Assembly: GCA_036320915.1 (NCBI GenBank)
Contig: JAXBDG010000005.1
Span: forward strand, 2,231,001-2,295,000
Reading direction: 5' to 3'
Source: Linnemannia elongata
Taxonomy: Eukaryota > Mortierellomycota > Mortierellomycetes > Mortierellales > Mortierellaceae
DNA: 64,000 nt
A model generated the notes under the pieces. That model had not been told where the DNA came from and ran no database searches. It saw nothing but the letters and a program-made list of their open reading frames with translations. The position numbers and the translations under genes are program-made. This document shows, in pieces, positions 23,226 through 33,739 of the stretch. Position 1 is the stretch's first letter. The number at the start of each line of letters is the position of its first letter.

Positions 23226-23807
23226 TTAGAGGTGACAGGTTAGTGGTTAGAGGTTAGTAGTTAGTAGAAAGGAAAGTCAAGAGAAAAGAAAGAAAAAGGG
23301 CAGCGGTTAGTTGCCGACCTAGAATAACAGGGTGCCACCTTTCCTAGAATGCGATGAACAACAACCGAGCATATGTGTGTGGGCGAAGTAATTCACTTCA
23401 ATGGCGAGGTGGCCTCACCAACATCAAAGGAAAGAACGCTCTCTTTCTCACTAGGGGTGGCTGCTGTCGAGCTGGATCCCAATGTGAGTGTGTTTATGGG
23501 TGAGGGTGTGCGTATGTGCGTAGGTGTGTTGGTGCTACGTCGGTTTCGTGAGGCGGAAAGGGGGAGAGGGTTTAAAGCGCGTATAGTGTGAGAGGAGTGT
23601 CGTGAGGTAAGTCGGGTAGAGTTCGTTCGGGGCTGTCGATATCCACAAGCGACCTGTTGAGTCGAGGCAGGGTTCAGTACGCAGAGGGTACGTGTGTCTG
23701 TGGAACAGAGAGAGAGTGAGAGAGAGTGAGAGAGAGAACGAGGGCCCAAGTTGCGGGTACAGAGTGGAGTGAGTGAGAGTCGTGTTGTCGGAGGATGGTG
23801 TCGACAC

Positions 23808-23834
23808 AAAAAAAAAAAAAAAAAAAAAAAAAAA
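23808..23834. repeat. Poly(A) tract, 27 nt
   Basis: Uninterrupted A run in the gene-free region, with no poly(A)-linked retroelement upstream that I can recognise. Confidence 0.85.
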
Positions 23835-24265
23835 GGCCGATCGGGGGTGGAAAGGCTGGTTGGAGGCACAACAAAAAAAAAGAGTGTTGGTGCACAACTA
23901 AAGAGTCAAGACAAAATAAGGCGGAAAGAAGGAAAAGGAAAAGAAAGATGGAGCAGGAAGGAGAGAGTAAGTGAGGAGAAAAGAGTGCAAGAGGAGGTAG
24001 GTAGAGTGAAGGGAAGAGAGGGAAGGGAAGAGTGTAAAAAAGTTTGAAGGTATCCTTACGAGTACAAGGCGATATGGTCTCAGTAGTCTCCGGTTCAACA
24101 AAGTGCTCCTGACAAAGACGACAGTCGACTGACGAACGGATGGACGGACAGTAAGGAAAGCACCATTCAGAAACAAAGTAAGAAAAAAGAAAAGTCAATT
24201 GCCGCTGCGGGGAAACATACACTTAGACGGCCAGTAGAAATGAATGAATGCAAGGGACCGGCCCA

Positions 24266-24289
24266 AGAGAGAGAGAGAGAGAGAGAGAG
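24266..24289. repeat. (AG)n microsatellite
   Basis: Twelve AG units in the gene-free region. Confidence 0.9.
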
Positions 24290-27200
24290 GGAAAGAGACA
24301 GAAAGGGTACCAAATCAAGGATTAGCAGGACAGAAATGAACGAAAGGACTGGATGTATTGGTGGATGGGATGATTGCGTTTTAGCAAAGGAAGAGGAAGA
24401 GCTTATGGTAATTGTATCGTTGTTGTTTTTTATTAGGATGTGCTTTTCTTTTATTGTCCACCTCCTTTTGCTCATTGATGATGTTCACTCTTTCAGGAGA
24501 CAGCACACAAGGACGGGGCCGCAGGGGAGAGGGCGGGTCAAGATAGGACAAGACGCAGTTAAGAGAAGAGAAGTGAGAGAAGAAACAGAGGAGAAGAGAG
24601 ACAAGACGAATGGATGTTGTATATCTGGCAACTCCCTCTTTTTTTTCCAACCTTCAGACGGTTCTTGTGAAAGAAGATGAAATGATGGATGGTGGCCCAT
24701 GCCTAAAGTAATCGACATCCAGACAGCCCCGTGTATGTATGTATATATGTATTTGTTGTTTATTTGTTGTGCTGATGTTGCTGTTTTTGCTGCTGTTGGC
24801 CGTTGCTACATCTTTTTATGCATTTAAGTGTAAGACAGTGTACTGTTCCTCTGCACAACAGAAAGGCATGCATCCCAGGCAACAAAATACCCATAGACAA
24901 ATGAAATGAGAGGGAATGGCGACAAGGCAAAGGGAATGCAGAAAAAAAAAACGGTGCAACCAACCAATGGTGATCACCATTGCTCACGGAGCTCATTTGA
25001 TTTTATATTATTCCTATTGCCTTATCCATTTATCCAGACTGGATGAAAAAAGGCTATGTACCTGGCAAAGCTAAAGAGAACCTGAGAATAAAAACAGTCG
25101 TTGTACTCCTACAGGTACTGGGGCAAAAAGGATGTTGTTCTTGGCGATTTCGTGGCGCGCACGCGAGAAACAAAATTATACATGCCTTTCTGTCGCTTCG
25201 TTTCAGCTTTCCTCTTGTTGTTTGGACGTATCCTGCGAAACTAACATTGCACATGCACGCATCTTTTTTTTTTGTCTTGCCGGTTAGAATAGCTACGTAC
25301 AACAAAGAAAAAACAAAAGAAAACAAAAGGCTCTCGACTTCCTCATCCTTTTCTTCGGTTTTGAGCAAGGGTGAAAAGGATCTCTCTCTTCCATCGTCCT
25401 TGGCGAAAGGACAAAAGGGAGTAAAGGATTCGATAGTGATTGAAAAGAGGGGAAAAGAAAAGGGAGCATACTCACTCGCTTTCTCTCCCATCTCACCTGT
25501 GTGGTGAATAAGCTCTTCCTTTCTCTCTCTTGTTCTCTTCATCGCTCTCTTATGTTCGTTAGTGATGATGGAAGAGATGTCTTCCTTCCACATATGATGA
25601 CCAATTCGCCGAGGTGCGTGCGCTTTTCCTTCTCATTCAAAAAAACAACCATGACCAAGCAATAACAAGAACAAGGAGTAACAGACGACAAACAACTAGG
25701 AGAACCCTGGATGTTTCGCAGACCCATCTTACCCTTGTGAGCACGGCCCCCTTTTCGAAACCAACACCAAGCCTAGCGCATCCCCATCCCCATTAGCAAA
25801 CGGAACAGTCTATTTTTTCACCAGATCTAGTTTTTTGTTAGCTAAGAGGGTAGGGACTAGCCTTTTGAAGGTGTTTAAGAAGTAATCACTCTAGGGCAGC
25901 CAATCTGGGGGAATGTGGGGCTGGTTCAGGATACAACTGTAAGGACAGTATCGAAACACGGGGACCTTGGCAAGGGAAGAGTAATGAGAGGGGAGCATGC
26001 GAAGTTGCGCAAGTTTAGTATAAGCAGGCAAGCACAACATAATAGCCGGGGACATCATTGACCATCGAACCCATTCACGGGGAGAAAAATGGGCTGGTTG
26101 ACCGCCCAAAGGCAAAAGAAAGAGGGGGATATCGTCTAGAAACCAACCGATACTCCGTTTCACAATACATATCTTGCAGATACGAAGTTCCACAAACAAG
26201 TTGCAATAGCTGCCTTTCTCAGCCATTAGTCATTGCAGCTCTTTCGACGGCTAATTTTCTTCTTCACTTTCATTCACTTTCAGAGTCCTCCCTTTACTCT
26301 CTGTTTCCATTCACGCCACAAAACAAGGTGGCTCTACATGCTCTCGCTTTCACAGCCGTTATTTTTCTGTCCCGGATGCCCCAGTCCGTATACAGATCGC
26401 GGTACCTGTAAAAAGGGCTACATACCGGTTCATGATTTCTCTTTCTCTCCTTCTCTCTCTCTCTATCTCTCGCTCACTCACACCAGTCTCTTATTCTCTC
26501 TCTTCTCTTTTCAAACTCTCTCTTGCTCTTTTCACTCTCGGCAGGCATGGCTCTGAGAAAGGATGAACCCAAACTTTAATTTTCCAACGTCCGCCTACAG
26601 GAGGCACCAATAGCTCCCCAACTTCATGTGCAGTTAGCCAGTCTCTCACCCTAAGTCATATATCCCACGCCGATGTTTGAAATGCATGTTTATGTGAAAA
26701 GTTGGCGACATGGTAAACCCAGGACCGGCCAAATGGGTTTCTGCGTCGCGTGGAAAATAAATAAGGTGATTCATGCTGGGCTGTTGCTGTTGTTGTTTTT
26801 TGCTTCCGACACATCTCGTATTACCGGTTCAAAAGAAAAAAGAAAAAAGAATATTATGACTCCTGAAGCGTCAATTGAGCAACCCTGAGTGCTTTGCCAC
26901 CATATCTGAGTGCCGTGAAACCATACAAGGCGTGTGATGACCTGCTTCTAACTCACTCCTGGATGTTTGTGTTCCACCTTTTCCACTTTGCCACTAGTTT
27001 ATGCTTCCGAAATGTGAGCCGCGCTTTTTAACTTTGTTGTTGTCTTTGATGCTGTTCCTGCTCCTGTTCCTTCCCTTGCAACTTTGTTTTAACCACGCTG
27101 ACATGCGCAACATCCATTGGTCAAACAACAAATGAACATAAACAAACACAGCAGGGGGAGGGGGTTCATGTTCTACTGCTACACGCAAAATCGACAAACC

Positions 27201-27400
27201 ATTTTTTTTCACTTAGTCAGGTCGTGCCGGAGCCGACGGTCTTTATAAGCTGGTGGGTTACGCTGTTTTCCTTTCTTTATTTCACTTGGTTCACTCTTCA
27301 TTCCGCCAGCTGCCCTCCCTTCCCATTCTTTGTATCACTTCTTTCTCATACCCGCCCTACCTCCTCTCACTCTTTTTTCACAACACAGCCCTCGACAAGA

Positions 27401-28600
27401 ATGGCGTTCACAGCACACAGCGGACTGCTCAAGTTCAGCTTTATCCTCACCGTCTTTCTATTCTTCTGTGGTCTCGTTGCCCTTGGATCCCTCGTCAAAT
27501 ATGCCACCCAAACGTAATATTCTTTCTCACCCTTTCTTCCTCATGCTCTTGCCCGCCAAAAAAAACATCGCTCCTTTCCATTTCCTCTACGTCTTTAAGC
27601 AGAGAAACATCCTTAGCGAAACAAAACAGATGACTCCTAACACAACTGCCAACAACATCTCAGTGTACAGCTTAGTAATGGGGACGATTACAAAGTCTGC
27701 CTTATCTTTTTGTCAGAGACGCAACGCTCAGGAATGTGTACCTTTGCAGACACAACCAGGTAAAGATTCCAAAAAAAACCCCCCTTGACTGACAAAAAAA
27801 AACACCTGATATTATTTTACGTGTCCAGAAGGTAGCCTTTGATACTCATCCACAATTGCTTCGTTGAATGATCCCACGGCGAATAGTGCACTCATTTCGG
27901 TTGTTGCGGCGTGTCTGTTTGCGATGGACTTTGTTACATGGAAGAAGAGCGAGAATTATAAGGGCAAACGCGCCTCTATTGCTGTAAGTCACCGCCTGTT
28001 GCCCTTTTTTTTTTTCGTTTCGGTAACTGAGTGGTTTAGGCAATACAGTTTTCTCGCAAATACACTAATTTCTACGTCCACATAATTTTTTTTTCTTTAA
28101 TTTGAACGAACAAACAAATGCAGAGCTTGTTCTTGGCCCCAGGAATGTGCATTCTCTCCTTTTGTGCGGCCATCACCCTCGCACTAGGTATCAAGTCAAC
28201 CATGAATCACGCCGAGGACGTCATGCCTGGTACGTTACCCTTCCTTCTACTTTTCAAACAAAAACGCAGGATCCAACTTTCTCATTCCCTTGTCTCTCCT
28301 CCGAAAAAAAGTCTCACGCCATATCATTCTGCGTTTCTCGTTAACCTAGGCTCGACATACCCGGGTTTGAAGGGTGTCTACACCGGCATCTCGTGTGTTG
28401 CCCTTGGCGGCTTATTCTTTGGTATCTATGCCTCCAGCGAGTACGTCCAGTACCGTCGTCGGCACATCAACGGGGACAAGGTACGTTTGCGCTCAAAGGA
28501 GAGGGAAATGACTGTCTAGGTGTTGTTTGAAACTGTTGTTGCGAATCTGACCATTTATCTGCCCTTGTCTCGTTTTGTTTCTCTGACTTCTTAGTGGTAA
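27401..28600 (+). CDS. Four-span membrane protein (MARVEL/Sur7-like), one unresolved junction
   Basis: Exons: 27401-27513, 27717-27759, 27829-27983, 28124-28229, 28350-28480 and a final TGG TAA at 28595-28600. If the last donor is not used, the frame ends at 28519 instead. Four hydrophobic spans are seen: FSFILTVFLFFCGLVALGSLV, ALISVVAACLFAMDF, LAPGMCILSFCAAITLALGI and YTGISCVALGGLFFGIYA. The layout resembles MARVEL or Sur7/PalI-type plasma-membrane proteins, but no family motif settles it. Exon 3 is odd: it starts in the frame KVAFDTHPQ and continues sensibly only in another frame as IASLNDPTANSA, as if one base were missing in the CACAATTG stretch near 27863. This is either a real frameshift, a sequence error or an intron I failed to find. 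Confidence 0.55.
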
Positions 28601-28909
28601 CAACTATATGCTAAACAATAAACCCGTTTTGAAGACAGTCCTTGACGCGTTCTCTTCATGAAATTCAGCGGCAATTAATTACTATCCAGCCGACTGTTCA
28701 CTCTGTTTTATTCTTTATTACATCAACCTTACAATTTTGACCCGCCGGCAAGCATTCCCACGGGAAGAATGACAATACTGAGAAAAGACTCTCACACTAC
28801 GCCATTGAGCTTTTAGGACAACAGGAACATCATCCAAACTGAAGATTCAAGAAGAAAGACACAAGCGATAAACGCAGTTTATAGAAGTATGAATGTGAAA
28901 AATGGAGCC

Positions 28910-30166
28910 TTAAAGCTTGAGGACAAGCTTGCCGGTGGTCTTTCTGCCCTCGAGGTCATCGTGGGCCTGTTTGACATCCTGGATAGGGTAGACCTTGTGA
29001 ATGGCAAACTGAAGCTTGCCCTCGGCAACCAAGCCCAAGAGTTCAGAGCTCAGGGCCTCAAACTCTTCGCGCGTGGTGATGTACTGGAAAAGAGTCGTGC
29101 GCATCAGACGAATGTTCTTCTCCGCCAAACGCATAATGTTAACAGGTGGGACCGCTCCACTGGCGTTTCCGAATGAAATGACGGTTCCAAGACGGCGGAC
29201 AACCTTCAAGCTGACATCAAAGGTCGAAGCACCGACTCCATCAAAGACAACGTGGACGCCCTTGTTTCCAGTGAGCTCGTTGACCTTTGTTACCAACTCG
29301 TCATATCCCTTGGAGTAATCGACCACGTAATCGGCTCCGTTTGCCTTGGCGAGCTGGGCCTTTGCCTCGGACGAAGTTGTTCCGATGACATTGGCGCCGA
29401 GGAGCTTGCACATCTGGCAGAGAAGGAGACCCACTCCACCAGCAGCGGCGTGGATCAGTACCCAGTCGCCCTTCTCGACCTTGTAAGCCTGGCGCACCAA
29501 GGACCAGGCAGTCAATCCCTGAAGCAAAAGTGCTGCACCCTTTGAATCAAAAAAAAAAAACGTTGAGAGGAGAAAATAAAATATGAGCAATAGAGTTCCC
29601 ACGGTGCAATCTTTTGCTCCAGTTGTCATTTCCTTGTCAATATCCACTGTAGAGCCAGCTCCAAGACGTACCTGCTCAAGGGAAACTGCATCGGGCAGCT
29701 TGGCGACAGAAAGAGTCGAAACGGCATCGTACTCGGCATAAGAACCAGGTCCCATAAAGGCCACACGATCGCCGACCTTGAAGTTACCCTTAGCCTCGGG
29801 TCCAACTTCGACAATCTCACCAGAGCCCTCACGTCCGACGATAAAGGGAAGGGTCTGGGGGTAGAGACCAGAGCGCTGGTAGGTGTCGATAAAGTTGACG
29901 CCGGCGTAGGCTACTTTGACAAGGACTTGGTCGGGCTTTGGAGTAGGCTTGGGAACGGGCACGTAAGCGAGAACGGAGCTGTCACCATGCTTGGGAATCT
30001 GGACGGCATGAATAGTTGAGGACATTGTGCGACGGTTGTTGATGTAGGTGAAACGAGAGGTTGAAGATTGGAATGCGAGGGATGCAGAGAAACGAGAAGA
30101 ACGGGAGAGAGAAAGAGAAGTGAGTGTGCGTGAGGATGCGAGGGAAAGAAGGCGGGGAAATGACAT
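28910..30166 (-). CDS. ZTA1: NADPH:quinone oxidoreductase, zeta-crystallin family
   Basis: Two exons downwards, 30166-29672 and 29539-28910, 374 residues. It is a medium-chain reductase without the catalytic zinc ligands, as in zeta-crystallin/Zta1, and reduces quinones using NADPH. Motifs: GVNFIDTYQRSGLYP, VGREGSGEIVEVG, then the nucleotide-binding HAAAGGVGLLLCQ (about 194-206) and a C-terminal GRKTTGKLVL. The first 47 residues are rich in Arg and Ser with no acids, a typical mitochondrial presequence. A second methionine (residue 48, MSSTIHAVQ) would give a cytosolic form of normal family length. The 132-nt intron is a multiple of three with no stop, so retention would insert 44 residues in frame. 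It is divergent from the palmitoyltransferase gene. Confidence 0.92.
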   Translation of the reverse strand: MSFPRLLSLASSRTLTSLSLSRSSRFSASLAFQSSTSRFTYINNRRTMSSTIHAVQIPKHGDSSVLAYVPVPKPTPKPDQVLVKVAYAGVNFIDTYQRSGLYPQTLPFIVGREGSGEIVEVGPEAKGNFKVGDRVAFMGPGSYAEYDAVSTLSVAKLPDAVSLEQVRLGAGSTVDIDKEMTTGAKDCTVGTLLLIFYFLLSTFFFFDSKGAALLLQGLTAWSLVRQAYKVEKGDWVLIHAAAGGVGLLLCQMCKLLGANVIGTTSSEAKAQLAKANGADYVVDYSKGYDELVTKVNELTGNKGVHVVFDGVGASTFDVSLKVVRRLGTVISFGNASGAVPPVNIMRLAEKNIRLMRTTLFQYITTREEFEALSSELLGLVAEGKLQFAIHKVYPIQDVKQAHDDLEGRKTTGKLVLKL

Positions 30167-31164
30167 CTCTGTCCTTTATGTTTGTGAGAAGAGTAACGAG
30201 GCTACAACGGACGTGATTTTTTTTTGATTTGTCAGTCTCTGCCTCTTAAGTAAAGGTCATTCGTCGTGTTGGTGGCTGTTGACGCGACCTTGTGTTACGG
30301 TTGCCCTGTCCTTTGCATTGTATCCCGCGCGTGCATTGATTACCACGTATGGCTTTCCACTTCTATTGCTTCGCAATCAGCGTTTTCCCTATCCTCCGTA
30401 ACAAGCGGTGTTTCTTTCGCGATCGCGACACGTTCAACTGGGGAAAAAACAGCATTCTATTCAGGATGGTTGCCCCTAGTGGTTCTTTATGTTTTTGCAT
30501 TGTATTAACATCACTCAAAACCAACCTCATGTACTCGGTACATCTAACAGATATTGTCACGTCTTTTTTCATTAAAAAGAGATTGATCCCCATCCAGGTA
30601 CCATCACTTGATAACTTTGTCTGCCTCACTGATCGCTCTGGCATTCTTTTGATGAAAACACCGTTCATGTCGTCTTAGAACTAAAATATATTCTGTCCTC
30701 TTGCAGCTCGAGCGGACAACGCGGTTGAGTCAATAAAACAATAAATGAGAAGAACGAGCGAACAAAGAACCCGCCTTGGTGAGAAGCAATCAAAGGTAGA
30801 AGAGAGCAGAGACGATAGGCGATTGACTGGGATGAAGTGCACAAAAAGCATGCACACATCCAAAGGGGGTTTTTTTACGATGGAAAATCGACACGTGACA
30901 AAGAAGGCTGTCTTCTTTATGTGCTGCTCTTCACTCGCGCTCTCTCTCTCCGTTCTTTTATGAATTCGTTTGAAGTCGACGATTGTTCCTCTCCATTCTC
31001 CACACTTTTCTTTTCCCTTTCAAACAACCCCGCAACCCAACCATGGCATGTCCTTACTGCACTATTATTTCATTTTCGCCTTCTAACTCATCTCCTCCTC
31101 AAGACGTCTGACTAACACTGTTCCTCATCTCGTTCACCTTACATGCACATTCATCACACAGGGG
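30167..31164. other. Divergent intergenic region, no gene seen
   Basis: Lies between the oxidoreductase (minus) and the palmitoyltransferase (plus). Frames present are short and unconvincing. It presumably contains both promoters; C/T-rich stretches occur near 30935-31020 and 31110-31160. An ATG at 31043 could not be spliced to the downstream gene in phase. Confidence 0.5.
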
Positions 31165-33119
31165 ATGCTCACTGTCCTCGCCATCTACATCTCCTTCATC
31201 CTGCTCCTGGTATTTGTACTTCTCTTCGGACCCAGCCCCAGGTTCAGGTACGCTTTTTTTGATTCCTCTTTAATTCATCACCGCCTGTCAATGACTTCTA
31301 CCATCGCAAAGACTTATATCTGACAGCAATCTAAACCAATGTTCACTATGTTATGGCAAATAGGAACGGCATCATCGGGAAACTTCATGTCTTCATCACG
31401 GATACCATATGGATATACCTTGGGTACGTCCTTCAGGAGTTGTGGTCCCTGCGTGTTTAATTCGACTCTGGACGCTTCTTCTATCAATCTGACTTTCTAT
31501 CTGTCATTCGCATTCAATTCATAGGCGAGCAATGACCAAGGTCATGGGCGAAGGCTCGCTCACAAAGTGCGCTGGCTGCTGGTCTTATTTATCGGAGCAG
31601 AGGAACCCTTCCCTTCAAATCCTCTACATGTTCTTTATTACAGGATCAATTGGAACATTCATGGCATGCGGATACGACCTCCTGGATGCAACAGACCTAG
31701 CCCCGATTCACAAACAGTACGTGCGCAAAGGCGATGTTTGAACATTGGCGAATGGTCTTGTGGAAAGCAGCACGCAGTCGGACTAACAATCTTCTTAACT
31801 GAATTTATGAAGGTTCGTGATTCCTGCCATGATTGCATTCACATATGCCTGCTTTTTTATCGCCTCGGCTATTGGACCTGGTGAGGTCAATACCCAGAAT
31901 GTGAGGCGCGCCCTGGACGTGTACCCCTACGACCACCTTTTATTCGACCCCAAGACGTGCGGAACATGCAAGATTCAAAAGTAAGGAGAGCAATAACCTG
32001 TGATTTTGTTATGACTGTGTTTCTTCCTTATTGGAGGATGAAAAAAGGATTAATAGGATGACTAAAGACTAACGGCAATTGCTTGTACGACCACTTGTAG
32101 ACCGGCCCGCTCAAAGCATTGCTCGCTCTGCAATATGTGCGTTGCACGATCGGACCACCACTGTAAGTTGTATTACCTGTTTTCTGCAAGAAATACAACC
32201 TGTCTCGTGTGACCAACCAACACTTGAACTCAATTTTTCGTCTAACTTGTGAATGTTGCTCGCTTCATACAGGCGGTTGGATCAACCAGTGCGTGGGCCA
32301 CAAGAATCATCGCTACTTCATGCTGTTCCTGTACAGTGCCGTCCAGGTGTGCTGGTATGGCACATTCCTCATCTACAAGATCTTTTGCTCCAGGATGTAC
32401 GACTCGCCCATGTACAAGTTCCTTCTCCACACCGGCCGTTGGGAGCAGCTTGGCCTTATGAAGGACTACCACATCTTTATCGTAAGTCTTTAATTACGAA
32501 TACTAACTCTTGGCATTTGTATGGTTCAATTGGGTCAGATGGACTATGTCGGTTCTAGCATGCATATTCATTCAATCATGTTTTTACATTGCCCATTCAA
32601 CTCTAGTATCAAATGCAGACGGACAAGTCATTGGGCGCACTGGGAGTGTTTGCATCATTGGCAGGATTGGTTGTCTTCATCTTCATGTTCTACAACATCT
32701 ATCTGATTGCTACAGGAGTGACCACCAACGAGTCCTTCAAATGGGAGGACATTGGCGAGATGATCTACAGGAAAGAACTGGTTGAGGTGATCGAGACCGA
32801 CGCGGCTGGGAAGCAGATTGGACCCAAGCGGTATGAGCAGCGTGATCGCCGCCACCCAAGTCATCCTCGCTATGTCGGTCCATCTGTTCAGGAACAACCC
32901 AGCCCGAAGCAGGCCCTATCGTCGAGGCAGATTATCGAGGTCGAGAAGGTGATCGGCAAGATGAGGGAGATTGACAATATCTATGACCAAGGGGTTGTTG
33001 CAAATATCAGGTCGATCGTTTTCCCACCCAATCTCGACAAGCCAATTGCTAAGCCTTCGTCAATCGCAAGCAAGGTGGCCAAGAGTACGAGCAGTAAGAA
33101 TAATAGAAAAAACAAGTAA
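31165..33119 (+). CDS. SWF1: DHHC palmitoyltransferase, Swf1-like
   Basis: Seven exons: 31165-31247, 31364-31423, 31525-31716, 31813-31980, 32101-32162, 32273-32481 and 32607-33119, 428 residues in phase. The cysteine-rich core runs [23 protein letters not shown], then [20 protein letters not shown], with the catalytic Cys at residue 189 split by an intron. KPARSKHC..CN is the Swf1 subgroup form. Membrane spans: residues about 1-23, two near 75-130, and two flanking the core's far side ([39 protein letters not shown]). The TTxE-like motif ([10 protein letters not shown]) follows. The enzyme palmitoylates juxtamembrane cysteines of SNAREs and similar proteins at the ER. The tail is basic. Confidence 0.88.
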
Positions 33120-33739
33120 ATGCATGCTCGGTCAATTTAACATGTCTACTGTATTACTGCCTTGGAAAGCAGACGTGACCATGTCCCTGTTTGTTCGCCC
33201 TTCTTTGCTTGCCATGATTGCCTTCACCAGAGTTGTCCATTCGAGCCACAAGAGGACTGAAAAAGATCCGTTGTTGCTTCTGATATTTCCTTAAATCAAC
33301 ATCGTTATTTATTTTTGATCAAATGTATTTCTGATCACTTAGTGAGACCAACAGAGTGATAACTGATGGTACCTGTGAATGGATCTGCCTTCTATTGATC
33401 CTCGATCAATTCTTGGGGTGAAAGAGGCGTATAGTTATCTGTGAAGTGTCCCATGCACCATAGTCATCCATCCCCCTCTGCTTTCCTAATAATAAATGGA
33501 TAAATAACGTCTTACATGTGCTTACGATGAAACAGCGCCGCTCCTCTCCAAGCCCATTCGAGGTACCCAGGGGAAATTGCATTTTTCTCAGGCATGGAAC
33601 TCTCTTTTTCTTTTACCATCCATCACTTTCTCTCCACAACCTTTCCGTCCTGCTTCTCGCTTCTCGTTCTCTCACTTTTTCCCATCCACCTTTCTTCCTC
33701 CTCCCATTTCCCTTGTCGTCAGGATCCTCCTCTTTCACC
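33120..33739. other. Intergenic, promoter of the Mdm1-like gene
   Basis: A 3' UTR, then a strongly C/T-rich block (33590-33735) directly before the ATG at 33740. The frame from 33518 is open through the block but reads Phe/Leu/Ser-rich sequence typical of a pyrimidine-rich leader, so the later ATG in ACCATGG context was chosen. Confidence 0.5.

Larger units (their letters stand above)
21967..27400. other. Gene-poor 5.4-kb intergenic region with simple repeats
   Basis: I see no gene I can support. Frames on both strands are low-complexity (Phe/Ser/Leu or Arg/Glu/Lys) and have no recognisable domain. It contains a (TATGT)n run, a 10-bp minisatellite, a 27-nt A run, a (GA)n run and C/T-rich blocks near 26440-26545 and 27290-27400, the latter being the likely promoter of the gene at 27401. 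A lncRNA or a very small gene cannot be excluded. Confidence 0.55.

Noticed and set aside
22850..23260. A CRISPR-like array in the TTAGCAATGG repeats
   Set aside because: Units are directly adjacent with no unique spacers; it is a plain minisatellite.
23393..24222. Overlapping minus-strand Ser/Leu/Phe frames as genes
   Set aside because: They are complements of purine-rich sequence with poly(A), show no domain and have no consistent splicing.
33518..33739. Earlier start for the Mdm1-like protein
   Set aside because: The upstream in-frame stretch is translated C/T-rich leader; the ATG at 33740 has better context and is followed by normal composition.
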